The translations under genes were made by a program, and so were the position numbers. The notes under the pieces are model-generated. The model did no database searches. It saw only the letters and a program-made list of their open reading frames with translations, and was not told the DNA's origin. This document shows positions 47,360 through 59,426 of a DNA stretch of 64,000 nucleotides, one piece after another; within the stretch, counting starts at the first letter, position 1; each line of letters begins with the position of its first letter. This stretch comes from Burkholderiaceae bacterium (GTDB lineage Bacteria; Pseudomonadota; Gammaproteobacteria; Burkholderiales; Burkholderiaceae_F): contig JAFAIM010000060.1 of the NCBI GenBank assembly GCA_019236735.1, positions 62,001 through 126,000 on the forward strand, in the 5' to 3' direction.

Positions 47360-48106
47360 ATGAACAAACTCACAGGTAAGGTCGCCGTCGTCACCGGCGC
47401 ATCCAAGGGAATCGGAGCCGCGATCGCCAAAGCGCTTGCTGCGCAAGGCGCTGCAGTGGTCGTGAATTACTCGTCGAGCAAAAAGGGCGCCGATGCGGTC
47501 GTAGCGGACATCGCGCGCAACGGCGGCAAGGCAGTCGCGGTTCAGGGCGACGTCTCCAAGGCGGCCGAGGCGGAAGGAATCGTCGACGCCGCGGTCCGCA
47601 GCTACGGGCGGCTCGACATCCTGGTCAACAACTCGGGCGTGTACGAATTCGCGCCGATCCAGGAAGTCACCGAGCAGAGCTTTCATCGACATTTCAATAC
47701 CAACGTTCTCGGACTGTTGTTGACGACGCGTGCGGCCGTTAAGCACTTGAGCGAAGGCGGCAGCATCATCAATATCGGCTCGGTGGCGACTCGCGTGACT
47801 CCCCCGGGCAGCTCTGTCTATACCGGGACCAAGGGAGCCGTCGATGCGATCACCGGCGTGCTTGCCAAGGAACTCGGCCCCAGACGGATCCGTGTGAACA
47901 CGATCCTTCCCGGTGTAGTCGAAACGGAGGGAACCGTTAGCGCGGGTGTCATCGGTTCCGATTTCGAAAAGGGCGTGGTCGCGCACACCGCACTGGGGCG
48001 CACGGGTCGGCCCGACGATATCGCCGATGTTGCCGTGTTCCTGGCATCGAACGACTCTCGCTGGCTCACCGGGGAGCAGATTGCCGCTTCCGGCGGACTT
48101 AGCTGA
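47360..48106 (+). CDS. SDR-family oxidoreductase (3-oxoacyl-ACP reductase-like)
   Basis: 248 aa classical short-chain dehydrogenase. Cofactor loop VVTGASKGIGAAIA, NNSGVYEF, catalytic Ser in IINIGS and the Tyr/Lys pair YTGTK are present, with a C-terminus ending in AASGG as in the family. The sequence around residues 36-42 (NYSSSKKGA) suggests NADPH preference. AGAGG precedes the ATG. The substrate cannot be told; the regulator next door suggests an inducible detoxifying or stress role. Confidence 0.85.
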   Translation: MNKLTGKVAVVTGASKGIGAAIAKALAAQGAAVVVNYSSSKKGADAVVADIARNGGKAVAVQGDVSKAAEAEGIVDAAVRSYGRLDILVNNSGVYEFAPIQEVTEQSFHRHFNTNVLGLLLTTRAAVKHLSEGGSIINIGSVATRVTPPGSSVYTGTKGAVDAITGVLAKELGPRRIRVNTILPGVVETEGTVSAGVIGSDFEKGVVAHTALGRTGRPDDIADVAVFLASNDSRWLTGEQIAASGGLS

Positions 48107-48194
48107 AGCTCGAGACGATCGGGTCTCGGATGGGAAAACCCGCCGTTTGACGCGCTGCAGCCGAGGCAATGCCTCGGCCACACGTTCTCAATTC

Positions 48195-49100
48195 TCAGGC
48201 CTGTCGCGCGAACTCCTCGACGATCCGGTTGAACCGCTCCGGCTCGTCGACGAACAGCGCGTGACCGGCGTGCTCGAACCATTCGACCCGCGTCGCCGGC
48301 CGGTCGCGCTGCAGGTTGTGCGCCTGCTCGAGGTAGCGGCTGGTGACGCAGTAGCACAGTGGCACGCGAATCGAGCGCGCGATGTCACGCCAGTGCTCGC
48401 GCGGAAACGGGTACGACAGCAGCGCGATCGCCCCTTCGAGCGGCATTTTCAGCGCCGACTGCTCGATGCTTTCGATGCGAGCTTCCGGCAAGGGGCGCGC
48501 GAACATCGCGCGCACGAAATGGTCCACCGCCGTGCGGCGGTCCGCACGCAGCTGCGCGATGAAATCCGACGGGCGCGGTGCCGGAGGCTCGCCTACCGAG
48601 TTGTCCACTAGCACCAGGCCCGCAAGTGTCGATTCGCCCCAGCGATCGACCAGGTTCAGTGCATCGAGCACACCGAGCGACCACGCGACCAGGACCGTGC
48701 GCGGCAGCGGCGCCAGTACGTCGTGCAGATCGCCGGCGCGCCGCCATGCCTCGTAGCCGACCTCCGGCACATCCGATTGCCCCTGCCCGCGCGGATCGAG
48801 CGCGAGTGTGCGGAAGCGCTTGCCCAGGCCCCGCAACTGTTCCTGCCAAATCGTCGCCGGCATGCACCAGCCCGGCACCAGCAGGATCGCGGGAAGCGAT
48901 GGATCAAGGGTTGCCGGGCGGGCCTCGAGTACGTTCAGGTGCACTCCGTCGCCGGTCTTGACATCGAAACTGCGCTCGGCCGGTGGTGTGGCAGCGTCGG
49001 GCGAGTCTTTTGCCGGAGCGTTCGCCCCCCAGGCGCAGCCGGTCAGCGTCAGAGCCATAAGCAAGCGCCGGCGTGCGCGCGAAATCGGGATCTCGCTCAT
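48195..49100 (-). CDS. Alpha/beta hydrolase, probable lipoprotein
   Basis: 301 aa from the ATG at 49100-49098; the track's 432-aa version overlaps the neighbour. The N-terminus RRRLLMALTLTGCAWG has a twin-arginine-like start and a lipobox (LTGC), so it is probably an exported lipoprotein. The hydrolase core has ILLVPGWCMPATIW (oxyanion loop), nucleophile VAWSLGVLDA, LVLVDNS and the catalytic His near the end in EHAGHALF. Substrate unknown. It is downstream of an unrecognised secreted-protein gene on the same strand, 38 bp away. Confidence 0.8.
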   Translation of the reverse strand: MSEIPISRARRRLLMALTLTGCAWGANAPAKDSPDAATPPAERSFDVKTGDGVHLNVLEARPATLDPSLPAILLVPGWCMPATIWQEQLRGLGKRFRTLALDPRGQGQSDVPEVGYEAWRRAGDLHDVLAPLPRTVLVAWSLGVLDALNLVDRWGESTLAGLVLVDNSVGEPPAPRPSDFIAQLRADRRTAVDHFVRAMFARPLPEARIESIEQSALKMPLEGAIALLSYPFPREHWRDIARSIRVPLCYCVTSRYLEQAHNLQRDRPATRVEWFEHAGHALFVDEPERFNRIVEEFARQA

Positions 49101-49138
49101 CTGGTGCCGCACGCGGACCGCGCCGCGCGTGGGTGCCA

Positions 49139-50386
49139 CTAAGTGTCGGCACTCGGCCGGCGGGCGACGATCACGCCGGACCGGCCTTCTTTGCGCCAGT
49201 TGTAGCCGAACGGAAATGGGAGCGGGTCCGAGTTTCCGGTCGAACCGAAAGCGTCGTCCAGGTCCTTCTGGTACCGGTTCTCGAACAGTTTGACCGGGTG
49301 CTCGTACTGCCCGTATAGCGAAATCTGGAAGCCGTCGGCGCGCAGCAGGCGATACGGCATCCCGGTGTCGTCCTGCACGATCAGCTGCGCCCGTTCGCGC
49401 AAGACCCCGCGCACCTTGCGGAAGTTGCTTCCGTGCAGCAGGTACGAAGCCGATTTCAATAGCACGGTAGGGTGCTCGAACGAGCGTAGCCACGGCACGA
49501 ACTGCGGGTAGAAGCGCAGCTGCGCGTCGCTGACGTCGAGCGACAGGTACAGCAGCGAGCGGCGAGCCTTGGCGTGGTCCTCGAACTCGATCCGCACGGC
49601 GCGCAGCGGCAATTCAGGCTTGCCATCCGTCTTCGGCGCATTGGCGGCTTCGGCGGGCTCGCCCTCCGTAGCGGCGACAGCCGCGGAGACGGGCCACGGC
49701 TCGAACGTTTCGACGCTGCGCACGTTCAGCCCCAGCAGCCCCATCTGCGCGAGCAGCACCGGAACCGTGCCTTCCAGCGCTTCCGTATGCAGGTTGTCGT
49801 GCATGTTTGGGGTGATGAAGAAGTTCAGCGCCACCAGATCGTTCAATGCCCCCCGCAGATCGGAAAAGAGCTGGTTAAGATGGTTCTCGTCCATCGAGCC
49901 CAGCACCGGGATCTCGCCCGGCGGCTCGAGGCTGAAGAAGACATACGTCTCGTAGTCCGGGAACAACGCAAATGCGTTGACAAAGTCGGGTCCGCTGAAC
50001 GGGTATATCAGCGCACTTCCAGCGTGGCCCGGCGGCAGCGTCGTCCGTTGCCACTGATCCATCCGCTCGAGGCGCTCCCGCAGTTGGCGGTCGCCCCAGC
50101 GGCTTGCTTTTCGATGGACCTTCCACGCGTCGGTATGCGCCACCGTTTGCAGCGCGGCACTGCCGCCTTTTGGATCGAGGCCCGCTAGCAGCCGCGCGAT
50201 CGCCGTCAGTTCCTCCGGAGTGCGCACCACCGTCGCCGCATCGGCGCTTGGCTGCGGCTGAGACTGCGCATCCGCCGCCGTGCTCGCCGGGACGTCTGCG
50301 CCGGCCAGCACTGCGCAAGTGGAAAACAGCGCTCCCGCCAGCACGGCGAGTCGCATCAGGGTCTGCAGAAAGAGCCGCATATCCAT
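49139..50386 (-). CDS. Secreted protein of unknown function
   Basis: 415 aa from the ATG at 50386-50384; the track start at 50470 adds 28 residues ahead of the signal peptide. A clear signal peptide (LMRLAVLAGALFSTCAVLAGA) is followed by a ~390-residue domain with no motif I can name. It contains YPFSGPDFVNAFALFPDYETYVFF, a segment with conserved-looking aromatic residues, and NFFITPNMHDNLHTEALEGTVPVLLAQMG. A Glu/Ala-rich loop splits it. It is probably periplasmic and paired with the hydrolase gene downstream on the same strand. Confidence 0.65.
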   Translation of the reverse strand: MDMRLFLQTLMRLAVLAGALFSTCAVLAGADVPASTAADAQSQPQPSADAATVVRTPEELTAIARLLAGLDPKGGSAALQTVAHTDAWKVHRKASRWGDRQLRERLERMDQWQRTTLPPGHAGSALIYPFSGPDFVNAFALFPDYETYVFFSLEPPGEIPVLGSMDENHLNQLFSDLRGALNDLVALNFFITPNMHDNLHTEALEGTVPVLLAQMGLLGLNVRSVETFEPWPVSAAVAATEGEPAEAANAPKTDGKPELPLRAVRIEFEDHAKARRSLLYLSLDVSDAQLRFYPQFVPWLRSFEHPTVLLKSASYLLHGSNFRKVRGVLRERAQLIVQDDTGMPYRLLRADGFQISLYGQYEHPVKLFENRYQKDLDDAFGSTGNSDPLPFPFGYNWRKEGRSGVIVARRPSADT

Positions 50387-50598
50387 CCGAGGTCCAACGT
50401 CGATTCTGCCATGCGGGATGACGAGACCAAGCCGGGATAAGAGCGACGATCGACCCCGCGTCCGGCGCACGCCCGGTCGGCCGAACCGCAGGCCACTTAG
50501 GCCATCGGGTTGGCGCCACCCTCAGATTAGCGATAGCCACGGCGTCATCGGAAAGCCAGGGGCGGACGTTCTTGCTGCACTGCGGCTAGAATCCCAAC

Positions 50599-51519
50599 AT
50601 GCTGCGCCAGCGCACCCTGAAGTCATCCGTAAGGACCGTAGGCATCGGACTGCATACCGGTGCCAAGGTCGAGTTGGTGCTGCGGCCCGCCGCACCCAAT
50701 ACGGGGATCGTGTTCCGGCGCACCGACGTCGATCCGCCGGTCGAGATCACGGCCTCGGCCATCGCGGTAGGCGACACACGGATGGCATCGACGCTGGAGC
50801 GCGATGGCATTCGCATCTCGACCGTCGAGCACTTGATGTCGGCGCTTGCGGGCTTGGGCGTAGATAACTGCGCCGTCGACGTCGATGCTGCCGAAATCCC
50901 GATCATGGACGGCAGCGCGGCCAGCTTCGTATTCCTGATCCGATCGGCCGGACTGCAGGAACAAAATGCTGCGCGCCGTTTCATGCGTGTCCTGAAACCG
51001 ATCGAAGTCAGGGAAGCAGAAGGGCGCGGCGGAGCGTGGGCGCGCCTTGAGCCGCACTTCGGATTCAAGCTGCGCTTTTCGATCGATTTCCATCATCCTG
51101 CAATCGATGCCACCGCGCAGGACGTCGAGGTCGATCTTGCACGCGAGCCGTACGTGCGGGCGGTCGCAACAGCGCGCACGTTCGGGTTCGTCAGCGAAGT
51201 AGAGGCGCTCCGGGCGGCGGGATTGATCCGCGGCGGCAGCCTGCAAAACGCCATCGTGATGGATGAGTATCGGGTGCTCAACACCGAGGGTCTGCGCAGC
51301 GGCGACGAGTTCGCCAAGCACAAGATCCTGGATGCGATCGGTGACCTTTACCTGATCGGCCACCCTCTGATTTGCGCGTACCGTGCCCACAAATCGGGCC
51401 ACGCGCTGAACAACCGCTTGCTGCGCGCACTGCTGGCCGACGCTTCGGCGTACGAAGTCGTCAGCTTCGAACAAGACGCTCCGGCACCGGAGGCGTTCCT
51501 GCGTCCGGCGTTCGCCTGA
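50599..51519 (+). CDS. lpxC: UDP-3-O-acyl-N-acetylglucosamine deacetylase LpxC
   Basis: 306 aa, full length. Zinc ligands are His78 ([10 protein letters not shown]) and the His/Asp of [28 protein letters not shown] and [10 protein letters not shown] are also typical. It catalyses the committed step of lipid A synthesis in the cytoplasm. In many Gammaproteobacteria and Betaproteobacteria lpxC directly follows ftsZ; here four genes (ArsR/SDR, hydrolase, secreted protein) and dsbA lie between. Confidence 0.96.
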   Translation: MLRQRTLKSSVRTVGIGLHTGAKVELVLRPAAPNTGIVFRRTDVDPPVEITASAIAVGDTRMASTLERDGIRISTVEHLMSALAGLGVDNCAVDVDAAEIPIMDGSAASFVFLIRSAGLQEQNAARRFMRVLKPIEVREAEGRGGAWARLEPHFGFKLRFSIDFHHPAIDATAQDVEVDLAREPYVRAVATARTFGFVSEVEALRAAGLIRGGSLQNAIVMDEYRVLNTEGLRSGDEFAKHKILDAIGDLYLIGHPLICAYRAHKSGHALNNRLLRALLADASAYEVVSFEQDAPAPEAFLRPAFA

Positions 51520-51533
51520 CGCTCGTCGCTGCG

Positions 51534-52073
51534 CTACTTGTTTCGCGTTTTGTCCGAGTCACGCGTTCGTGCGAGCCTCGCCGACAGGTTGGATGCCATT
51601 CGCTGCGCCGCAACACCTACCTGCGAATCCGGTAATGTAAGTGCAAGCTTTCTTGCAAAGTCAAGCGCATGCTGGATTTGACTACTACCGCGATCTCGAT
51701 GCTGGGAGACCGCGGCCAGTTCAGCAGCTGCCACGCCGGGTAGCGGCCGCACGGATGAAGTGAAACTGCGCGGTTGTACGCAAATTTTGATTTCGATAAC
51801 GTCGAAGCCATGCTGCTGAAGGAGCAGCAGAAGGCGCGGGACCGCTTGGCGCAATTTGGCTACCTGCACGGGTTGGTCGACGTTCAGTCGAAGTGTGGTG
51901 CCGCGCACCTCGCAACCGCCGGATCGAGTCGCCTGGAAAGCTGGCACGATGCGCCGGCATTCCGATTCGATTGCTGCCGCGGCGCGCTGGGAAACGGCGT
52001 GGCGGTGCAGCAGGGCTGAGCCGGCCTCCGATTGGGCCAGCGCATCCCGAAGACGACGGGGGGTCGAGGTCAT
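51534..52073 (-). CDS. DUF721/DciA-like protein (putative replicative helicase loader)
   Basis: 179 aa from the ATG at 52073-52071; the track's 222-aa form runs into the M23 gene. The N-terminus (RRLRDALAQSEAGSALLHRHAVSQR) and the following domain (ECRRIVPAFQATRSGGCEVRGTTLRLNVDQPVQVAKLRQAVPRLLLLL) fit the DUF721 family. That family includes DciA, which loads DnaB in bacteria lacking DnaC/DnaI. The C-terminal third is basic and low in recognisable structure. Its position between lpxC and the M23 peptidase ahead of secA is the conserved one. Confidence 0.68.
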   Translation of the reverse strand: MTSTPRRLRDALAQSEAGSALLHRHAVSQRAAAAIESECRRIVPAFQATRSGGCEVRGTTLRLNVDQPVQVAKLRQAVPRLLLLLQQHGFDVIEIKICVQPRSFTSSVRPLPGVAAAELAAVSQHRDRGSSQIQHALDFARKLALTLPDSQVGVAAQRMASNLSARLARTRDSDKTRNK

Positions 52074-52144
52074 CCGAGCGGAGTGCGGGCAATGGGGATC
52101 AAGTTGCGCGACACGATGCCGAAATTTTCGATTAGGAGATCCGC

Positions 52145-53236
52145 GTGCAGTTGATCTTGGTTGACCGGCGCCTTGCGCGTGCGCGCACGTTGAACGTGTC
52201 ACACGCCACGTTTGTTTGGGCAGCGCTGGGCCTGCTGGCGCTGATCTCGATTGCCGTTGCGACGCTGTACGTGATCACCTTCCGTTTGGCGGCGCAGCGT
52301 GACATGCCTCTGGTCAAGCAGCTGGTCTCGACCGTGATGCGGGACCGGCTGGTGCAGGACGAACAGTACCTGCGCGACAACGTCTCGTCGATGGCGAAAA
52401 TGGTCGGCGAGATGCAGGCACGCCTGATGCGGCTGGATGCCCTGGGCGAGCGCGTATCCAAGCTGGCCGGCATCCGGCCCGAGGAATTCAATTTCCGCGA
52501 GATTCCCGGTATGGGCGGGGCGGCGCCGGACGTTTCGCGACCCTTGACGCTATCCGAACTGCAGGTGCAGGCAAACGGCGTCGCCAAAGGAGTGGATGCG
52601 CGCACCGATTTCATGAAAGTGGTCGAGTCGGAGCTGGTCGCCAACGCCGCGCGCAGCGCGCTCCTTCCGCGCGATGCTCCGCTGGTCGAAGGTTTCGTCG
52701 GTTCGGGATTCGGCATGCGCACCGATCCGTTCACCGGCGAGTGGACGATGCACACCGGCGTCGACTTCGCCGCTCCGGTGGGAACGCCGATTTTCGCGGC
52801 GGCGGGCGGCGTGATCGAATCGGCGGAACCGCATCCGGAATTCGGCAATCTGGTCAAGATCGACCACGGCAACGGCCTGTCGACGTGGTACGCACACACC
52901 AGCCGGCTGCTGGTAAGGGCGGGGGATATCGTTCGCAAGGGGCAGGAGATCGCGCTGGTCGGCGCCACCGGCCGCGCGACCGGCCCTCACCTGCACTTCG
53001 AGGTGCGCGTGAACGGCACACCGCAGAACCCACTGCGCTACCTGGCCGCTGCCAAACCGGGTTCGCCGTTGGCGGCGCTCGCGCCCGCTGCAGCTGCCGC
53101 GGCCGCCAAAGTCGCCGCGGCCGCCAAAGCGGTCTCCACCGCAGTCACCGCCGCGGTCTCCGCCGCAGGTTCCACCGCGGACCCCGCCGCAGTCTCCACC
53201 GCGGGCTCCACCGCGGAGTCCAGCCCCGCCCAATAA
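52145..53236 (+). CDS. M23/LytM-type peptidoglycan endopeptidase
   Basis: 363 aa from the GTG at 52145. A membrane anchor (TFVWAALGLLALISIAVATLYVIT) and a coiled coil (~60-110) precede a LytM domain at ~185-295. Its zinc ligands are visible in MHTGVDFAAP (H-x3-D) and PHLHFEV (H-x-H). It should cut peptide cross-links in peptidoglycan or act as an amidase activator. After the domain the protein ends in ~60 residues of Ala-rich repeats (VAAAAKAVSTAVTAAVSAAG), not seen in family members I know. It is divergent from the DUF721 gene and upstream of secA. Confidence 0.9.
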   Translation: MQLILVDRRLARARTLNVSHATFVWAALGLLALISIAVATLYVITFRLAAQRDMPLVKQLVSTVMRDRLVQDEQYLRDNVSSMAKMVGEMQARLMRLDALGERVSKLAGIRPEEFNFREIPGMGGAAPDVSRPLTLSELQVQANGVAKGVDARTDFMKVVESELVANAARSALLPRDAPLVEGFVGSGFGMRTDPFTGEWTMHTGVDFAAPVGTPIFAAAGGVIESAEPHPEFGNLVKIDHGNGLSTWYAHTSRLLVRAGDIVRKGQEIALVGATGRATGPHLHFEVRVNGTPQNPLRYLAAAKPGSPLAALAPAAAAAAAKVAAAAKAVSTAVTAAVSAAGSTADPAAVSTAGSTAESSPAQ

Positions 53237-53417
53237 ATTCCGGACGGCAGTCCGCGCGTCCGCGCGCAGGCCGCTGCTCGCGCTGTGAGATAATCCGCCG
53301 CCTCGGCGCGGGCGCGACCCGCGGGGCCGGCGCGTCACGGCGGTTCCCGCTGGAGCACGCGCGATCCCGCGCTCTGCAGGGCGCGTTCGAGCCGCGATAG
53401 GCGCTCCGCTCCCAGCT

Positions 53418-56195
<2,778 letters not shown>

Positions 56196-56200
56196 GTTGC

Positions 56201-56260
56201 CCTCTCCCGCCCGGAGAGGTTTCGGAGCAATTCCCCTGTCCCGGAGGCAGAGGGGTTAGG
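56201..56260 (+). repeat. Intergenic palindromic/REP-like sequence after secA
   Basis: CCTCTCC-CGCCC-GGAGAGG (56201-56219) is a perfect stem followed by a second, imperfect one (CCCCTGTC ... AGAGGGG) and GTTAGGGGTGAGGG. The wording resembles the dispersed CCTCTCCC/GGGAGAGG(C)AGGGGTGAGGG repeats common between genes in many proteobacteria. The first stem could end secA transcription, though no T run follows. Confidence 0.5.
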
Positions 56261-56282
56261 GGTGAGGGTAGAGCAGGCAAGC

Positions 56283-57512
56283 ATGGCCGTCGGATTAGAG
56301 CCTCCTGACGCCGCCTCGCTGCGGCCCGTCGCCGGCTGTGAGCTCGGGTGGGCGATGGCGGGCATCCGCAAGCAGGGTCGCAAGGATCTGGTGCTGATCC
56401 GGTTGGCCGAAGGGTCATCGGTCGCCGGCGTATTCACGCGCAACCGCTTCTGTGCCGCCCCGGTTCAGATCTGCCGTTCACACCTGCGCAGTGGTCAACC
56501 GATCCGCGCCGTGCTGGTCAATTCGGGCTGCGCCAATGCCGGCACCGGGGCGCAGGGACTGGCAGACGCGCGGCGCGCCTGCAAAGCTGCGGCGCAGCTG
56601 CTGGGATGTGAGCTGTTGCAGGTGCTTCCTCTTTCCACCGGCGTCATCATGGAGCCGCTGCCGGTGCAGGCGATCGTGGACGCATTGCCGCAAGCGGTGA
56701 CGCGCCTCGATCGGAGCGGATGGCTCAATGCTGCCGAATCGATGATGACGACCGATACGGTGCCCAAGGCCATCAGCCGGCGCTGCCAGCTCGACGGAGT
56801 CCCCATTGCAGTAACGGGCATTGCCAAGGGCGCCGGAATGATCCGCCCGAACATGGCAACGCTGCTGGCGTTCCTTGCCACCGACGCAGCAGTGGCCCCC
56901 GCGGTGCTGGAAGCGCTGACCAAGCGTGTGGCGGATGTTTCGTTCAACCGCATTACGGTCGACGGCGACACCTCGACCAACGATTCGTTCCTCGTCGCCG
57001 CGACCGGGTGCACCACAGCAGCGCCGATCGCCGACGCCGAGGATCCACGCCTCGCACAGCTCGAGAGCACGATCGCAGAGGTTGCGGGCGAGCTTGCGAT
57101 GGCGATCGTTCGCGATGGCGAAGGAGCCAGCAAGTTCATCCGCATCGTCGTCGAGCAGGCGCGCAGCCAGAGCGAGGCCTCGGCAGTCGCCTATGCGGTG
57201 GCGCATTCGCCTCTCGTCAAAACCGCGATGTTCGCGTCCGACCCGAACCTGGGTCGGATCCTGTCGGCGGTCGGCGCCAGCGACGTCGACGATCTGGACC
57301 CGTCGACCGTGCAGCTGTACCTGAATGAGGTGTGGGTCGCGCGCGACGGCGCGCGCCATCCGCAGTACCGCGAAGAAGACGCTCAGCGCGCGATGAGTGG
57401 CAGTGAGATCCTCGTGCGCATCGTCCTCGGCCGCGGGAGCGCGTCGGCCTCCGTCTGGACGTGCGACCTGTCGCTCGGATATGTTTCGATCAACGCGGAC
57501 TACCGGAGTTGA
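56283..57512 (+). CDS. argJ: Bifunctional glutamate N-acetyltransferase/amino-acid acetyltransferase ArgJ
   Basis: 409 aa from the ATG at 56283; the track's GTG at 56262 adds seven residues. The self-cleavage site is [10 protein letters not shown], where the second Thr becomes the nucleophile of the beta chain. [33 protein letters not shown] and SVFARDPNLGR-like [11 protein letters not shown] are conserved. It recycles the acetyl group from N-acetylornithine to glutamate in arginine synthesis. Downstream of secA as in many betaproteobacteria. Confidence 0.95.
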   Translation: MAVGLEPPDAASLRPVAGCELGWAMAGIRKQGRKDLVLIRLAEGSSVAGVFTRNRFCAAPVQICRSHLRSGQPIRAVLVNSGCANAGTGAQGLADARRACKAAAQLLGCELLQVLPLSTGVIMEPLPVQAIVDALPQAVTRLDRSGWLNAAESMMTTDTVPKAISRRCQLDGVPIAVTGIAKGAGMIRPNMATLLAFLATDAAVAPAVLEALTKRVADVSFNRITVDGDTSTNDSFLVAATGCTTAAPIADAEDPRLAQLESTIAEVAGELAMAIVRDGEGASKFIRIVVEQARSQSEASAVAYAVAHSPLVKTAMFASDPNLGRILSAVGASDVDDLDPSTVQLYLNEVWVARDGARHPQYREEDAQRAMSGSEILVRIVLGRGSASASVWTCDLSLGYVSINADYRS

Positions 57513-57619
57513 TAGCATCATCCATCTCATGACCTAGAGTGCAGCCCTGGCCGGAGCGCCCGGGTGCCCGTCTCGCTCCTGGGCCGCCTTTCGCCACCAC
57601 GGGGGGCGGAGGCGGGCTC

Positions 57620-57672
57620 GCGCGAAGCGCAGCTTCGCGCCGCCGAAGCGGGCGCGCCTTGCAAGGCGCGCC
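57620..57672. repeat. Two adjacent perfect GC hairpins between argJ and the DUF815 gene
   Basis: GCGCGAAGC-GCA-GCTTCGCGC (57620-57640) and GGCGCGCCTT-GC-AAGGCGCGCC (57651-57672) are perfect stems of 9 and 10 bp, 10 bp apart. No T run follows either. The surrounding 220 bp hold no credible gene. They may be a mobile palindromic repeat or an mRNA structure. Confidence 0.6.
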
Positions 57673-57735
57673 CTCCAGGCGCTGGCGCTCGCAGGCACGC
57701 CGGGCACTCCGTCCCGGGCCGCCACACCACATCCG

Positions 57736-58617
57736 ATGACGATCTCGCTTTCGATAGTCGAGCGTTTGGAGATCCTGTTGCAGCGGCTCGAGCCGCTGCT
57801 GCCGCCGTTGGATCAGCCGGACTTTCGCGCGCTCGCGTTCCAGTGGCGCAGGCGCTCTTACCTGGGAGCATCGATGGGGCGCCTGGAGGCGGTTCGCCAC
57901 ATCGCGAAAATTGGGCCGGAAGATCTGAAACACATCGATGCGCAGAAGCAGGCTATTTTGCGCAACACCGAGCAGTTCGTTCGTGGCTTGCCGGCCAACA
58001 ACGTGCTGCTGACCGGCGCGCGCGGAACCGGAAAATCGTCGCTCGTGCGTGCCTGCCTGTCGCGCTACGCCGCCGACGGCTTGCGGCTGATTGAGGTCGA
58101 TCGCCACGATCTGATCGACCTGCCGCAAATCGCCGAGCGGCTGGAAGGGCGGCTGGAGCGTTTCGTGCTGTTCTGCGACGATCTTTCGTTCGAGCCGAGC
58201 GACGCCACCTACAAGGCACTGAAGGCCGCGCTGGACGGCTCGCTTGCAGGGCCGGGCGACAACACGCTGATCTACGCGACCTCCAATCGTCGCCATCTGA
58301 TGCCCGAGTTCATGCGAGAGAACCTGCAAGCGGCGTACGACGACAATGGCGAGCTGCATCCGGCCGAGTCGACCGAAGAGAAGGTTTCGCTGTCGGAGCG
58401 CTTCGGACTGTGGCTGTCGTTCCATCCGTTCCGCCAGGAGGATTTCCTCGACATCGTTGACCACTGGCTCGCGTGCCTCGGCGTCGATCCGGTTCGCGTG
58501 CCGAACGCGCACGCCGAAGCGCTGCAGTTCGCGCTGGCGCGCGGCTCTCGCTCGGGTCGAATCGCCCAGCAGTTCGCGCGTGATTTCGCGGGGCGCGCCG
58601 CGCTGGCGAAGCGGTAA
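57736..58617 (+). CDS. DUF815 family AAA+-like ATPase
   Basis: 293 aa. P-loop VLLTGARGTGKSSLVRACL, Walker B FVLFCDDLSFE, a sensor-like ATSNRRHLMPEF and an arginine-rich C-terminal helical lid (GSRSGRIAQQFARDFAGRAAL) match the DUF815 family. The family is widespread but its cellular role is not established. It precedes the Nudix gene by 11 bp, a pairing conserved next to argJ in related bacteria. Confidence 0.88.
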   Translation: MTISLSIVERLEILLQRLEPLLPPLDQPDFRALAFQWRRRSYLGASMGRLEAVRHIAKIGPEDLKHIDAQKQAILRNTEQFVRGLPANNVLLTGARGTGKSSLVRACLSRYAADGLRLIEVDRHDLIDLPQIAERLEGRLERFVLFCDDLSFEPSDATYKALKAALDGSLAGPGDNTLIYATSNRRHLMPEFMRENLQAAYDDNGELHPAESTEEKVSLSERFGLWLSFHPFRQEDFLDIVDHWLACLGVDPVRVPNAHAEALQFALARGSRSGRIAQQFARDFAGRAALAKR

Positions 58618-58628
58618 GCGGTGATCCG

Positions 58629-59345
58629 GTGACGACGCGGCCGATCGTTCCGGTCGCAGCAGCAGTCCTGCTGCGCGACGACGGCGCGGTGCTGCTGGCC
58701 GACCGGCCAGCGGGCAAACCGTACGCCGGCCATTGGGAATTCCCGGGCGGCAAAATCGAGGCGGGCGAATCGGCCGAGCGCGCGCTGGTGCGCGAGCTGG
58801 CCGAGGAATTGCACATCGAGGTGGTCGAATCGATACCCTGGCTGGTATTCGAATTCGATTATCCGCACGCGTACGTTCGACTGCACTTTCGCCGCGTGTT
58901 CGAGTGGCGCGGCGAACCCGCACCGCTGGAAGGTCAGCGGTGGATGTTCCATTGGATTGCGGAACCTGCTCCGCAGCCTTTGCTGCCGGCAGCGCTGCCG
59001 GTGCTGCGATTCCTGCGTTTGCCGCAGCGGCTGAGCTGGCCTCGCGAACAGGCGGTCCCCGCGGCAGGCGAAGTACGGGAAATTCTGATCGACGGCACTG
59101 TTTGGCGCGCTGCCGTGTGCAACGACGCCGCCGAGTTGCGGGCGCTGGCCGCTTCCGGCGCCGATTTCGCGCTCACCGGCGCTCTACCGGATGCTCAGCT
59201 GGCCGACTTGTGCAGCAGTACGCCCATTCCCGTGTACGCACCGGATTGCGAGCCGGATTGTGGCGCGCAGGAAACCCTTGAGCGGATTCGCAGGCTCGGC
59301 GCGCACGGGCTTGTGCGCGGACCGCTGGGCTCTGGAAACCGGTAG
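58629..59345 (+). CDS. mutT: Nudix hydrolase (MutT-like) with C-terminal ThiE-like region
   Basis: 238 aa from the GTG at 58629. The Nudix box is complete: GGKIEAGESAERALVRELAEEL, following HWEFPG, as in 8-oxo-dGTP diphosphatase MutT. After residue ~135 a second region (AAELRALAASGADFALTGALPDAQ ... PIPVYA) resembles part of a thiamine-phosphate-synthase-like barrel, as in known MutT-ThiE fusions. Here it is short (~100 residues), so probably not a working synthase. It removes oxidised nucleotides from the pool. Last gene of the argJ-DUF815 group. Confidence 0.85.
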   Translation: MTTRPIVPVAAAVLLRDDGAVLLADRPAGKPYAGHWEFPGGKIEAGESAERALVRELAEELHIEVVESIPWLVFEFDYPHAYVRLHFRRVFEWRGEPAPLEGQRWMFHWIAEPAPQPLLPAALPVLRFLRLPQRLSWPREQAVPAAGEVREILIDGTVWRAAVCNDAAELRALAASGADFALTGALPDAQLADLCSSTPIPVYAPDCEPDCGAQETLERIRRLGAHGLVRGPLGSGNR

Positions 59346-59426
59346 CCCGCGAAAGCGCGTCTTGAACTCAACGAACCGATCCGTTGCCGTCAGACGCGAA
59401 TTCCGGAAGCCGACGGCGTGAAGCGG

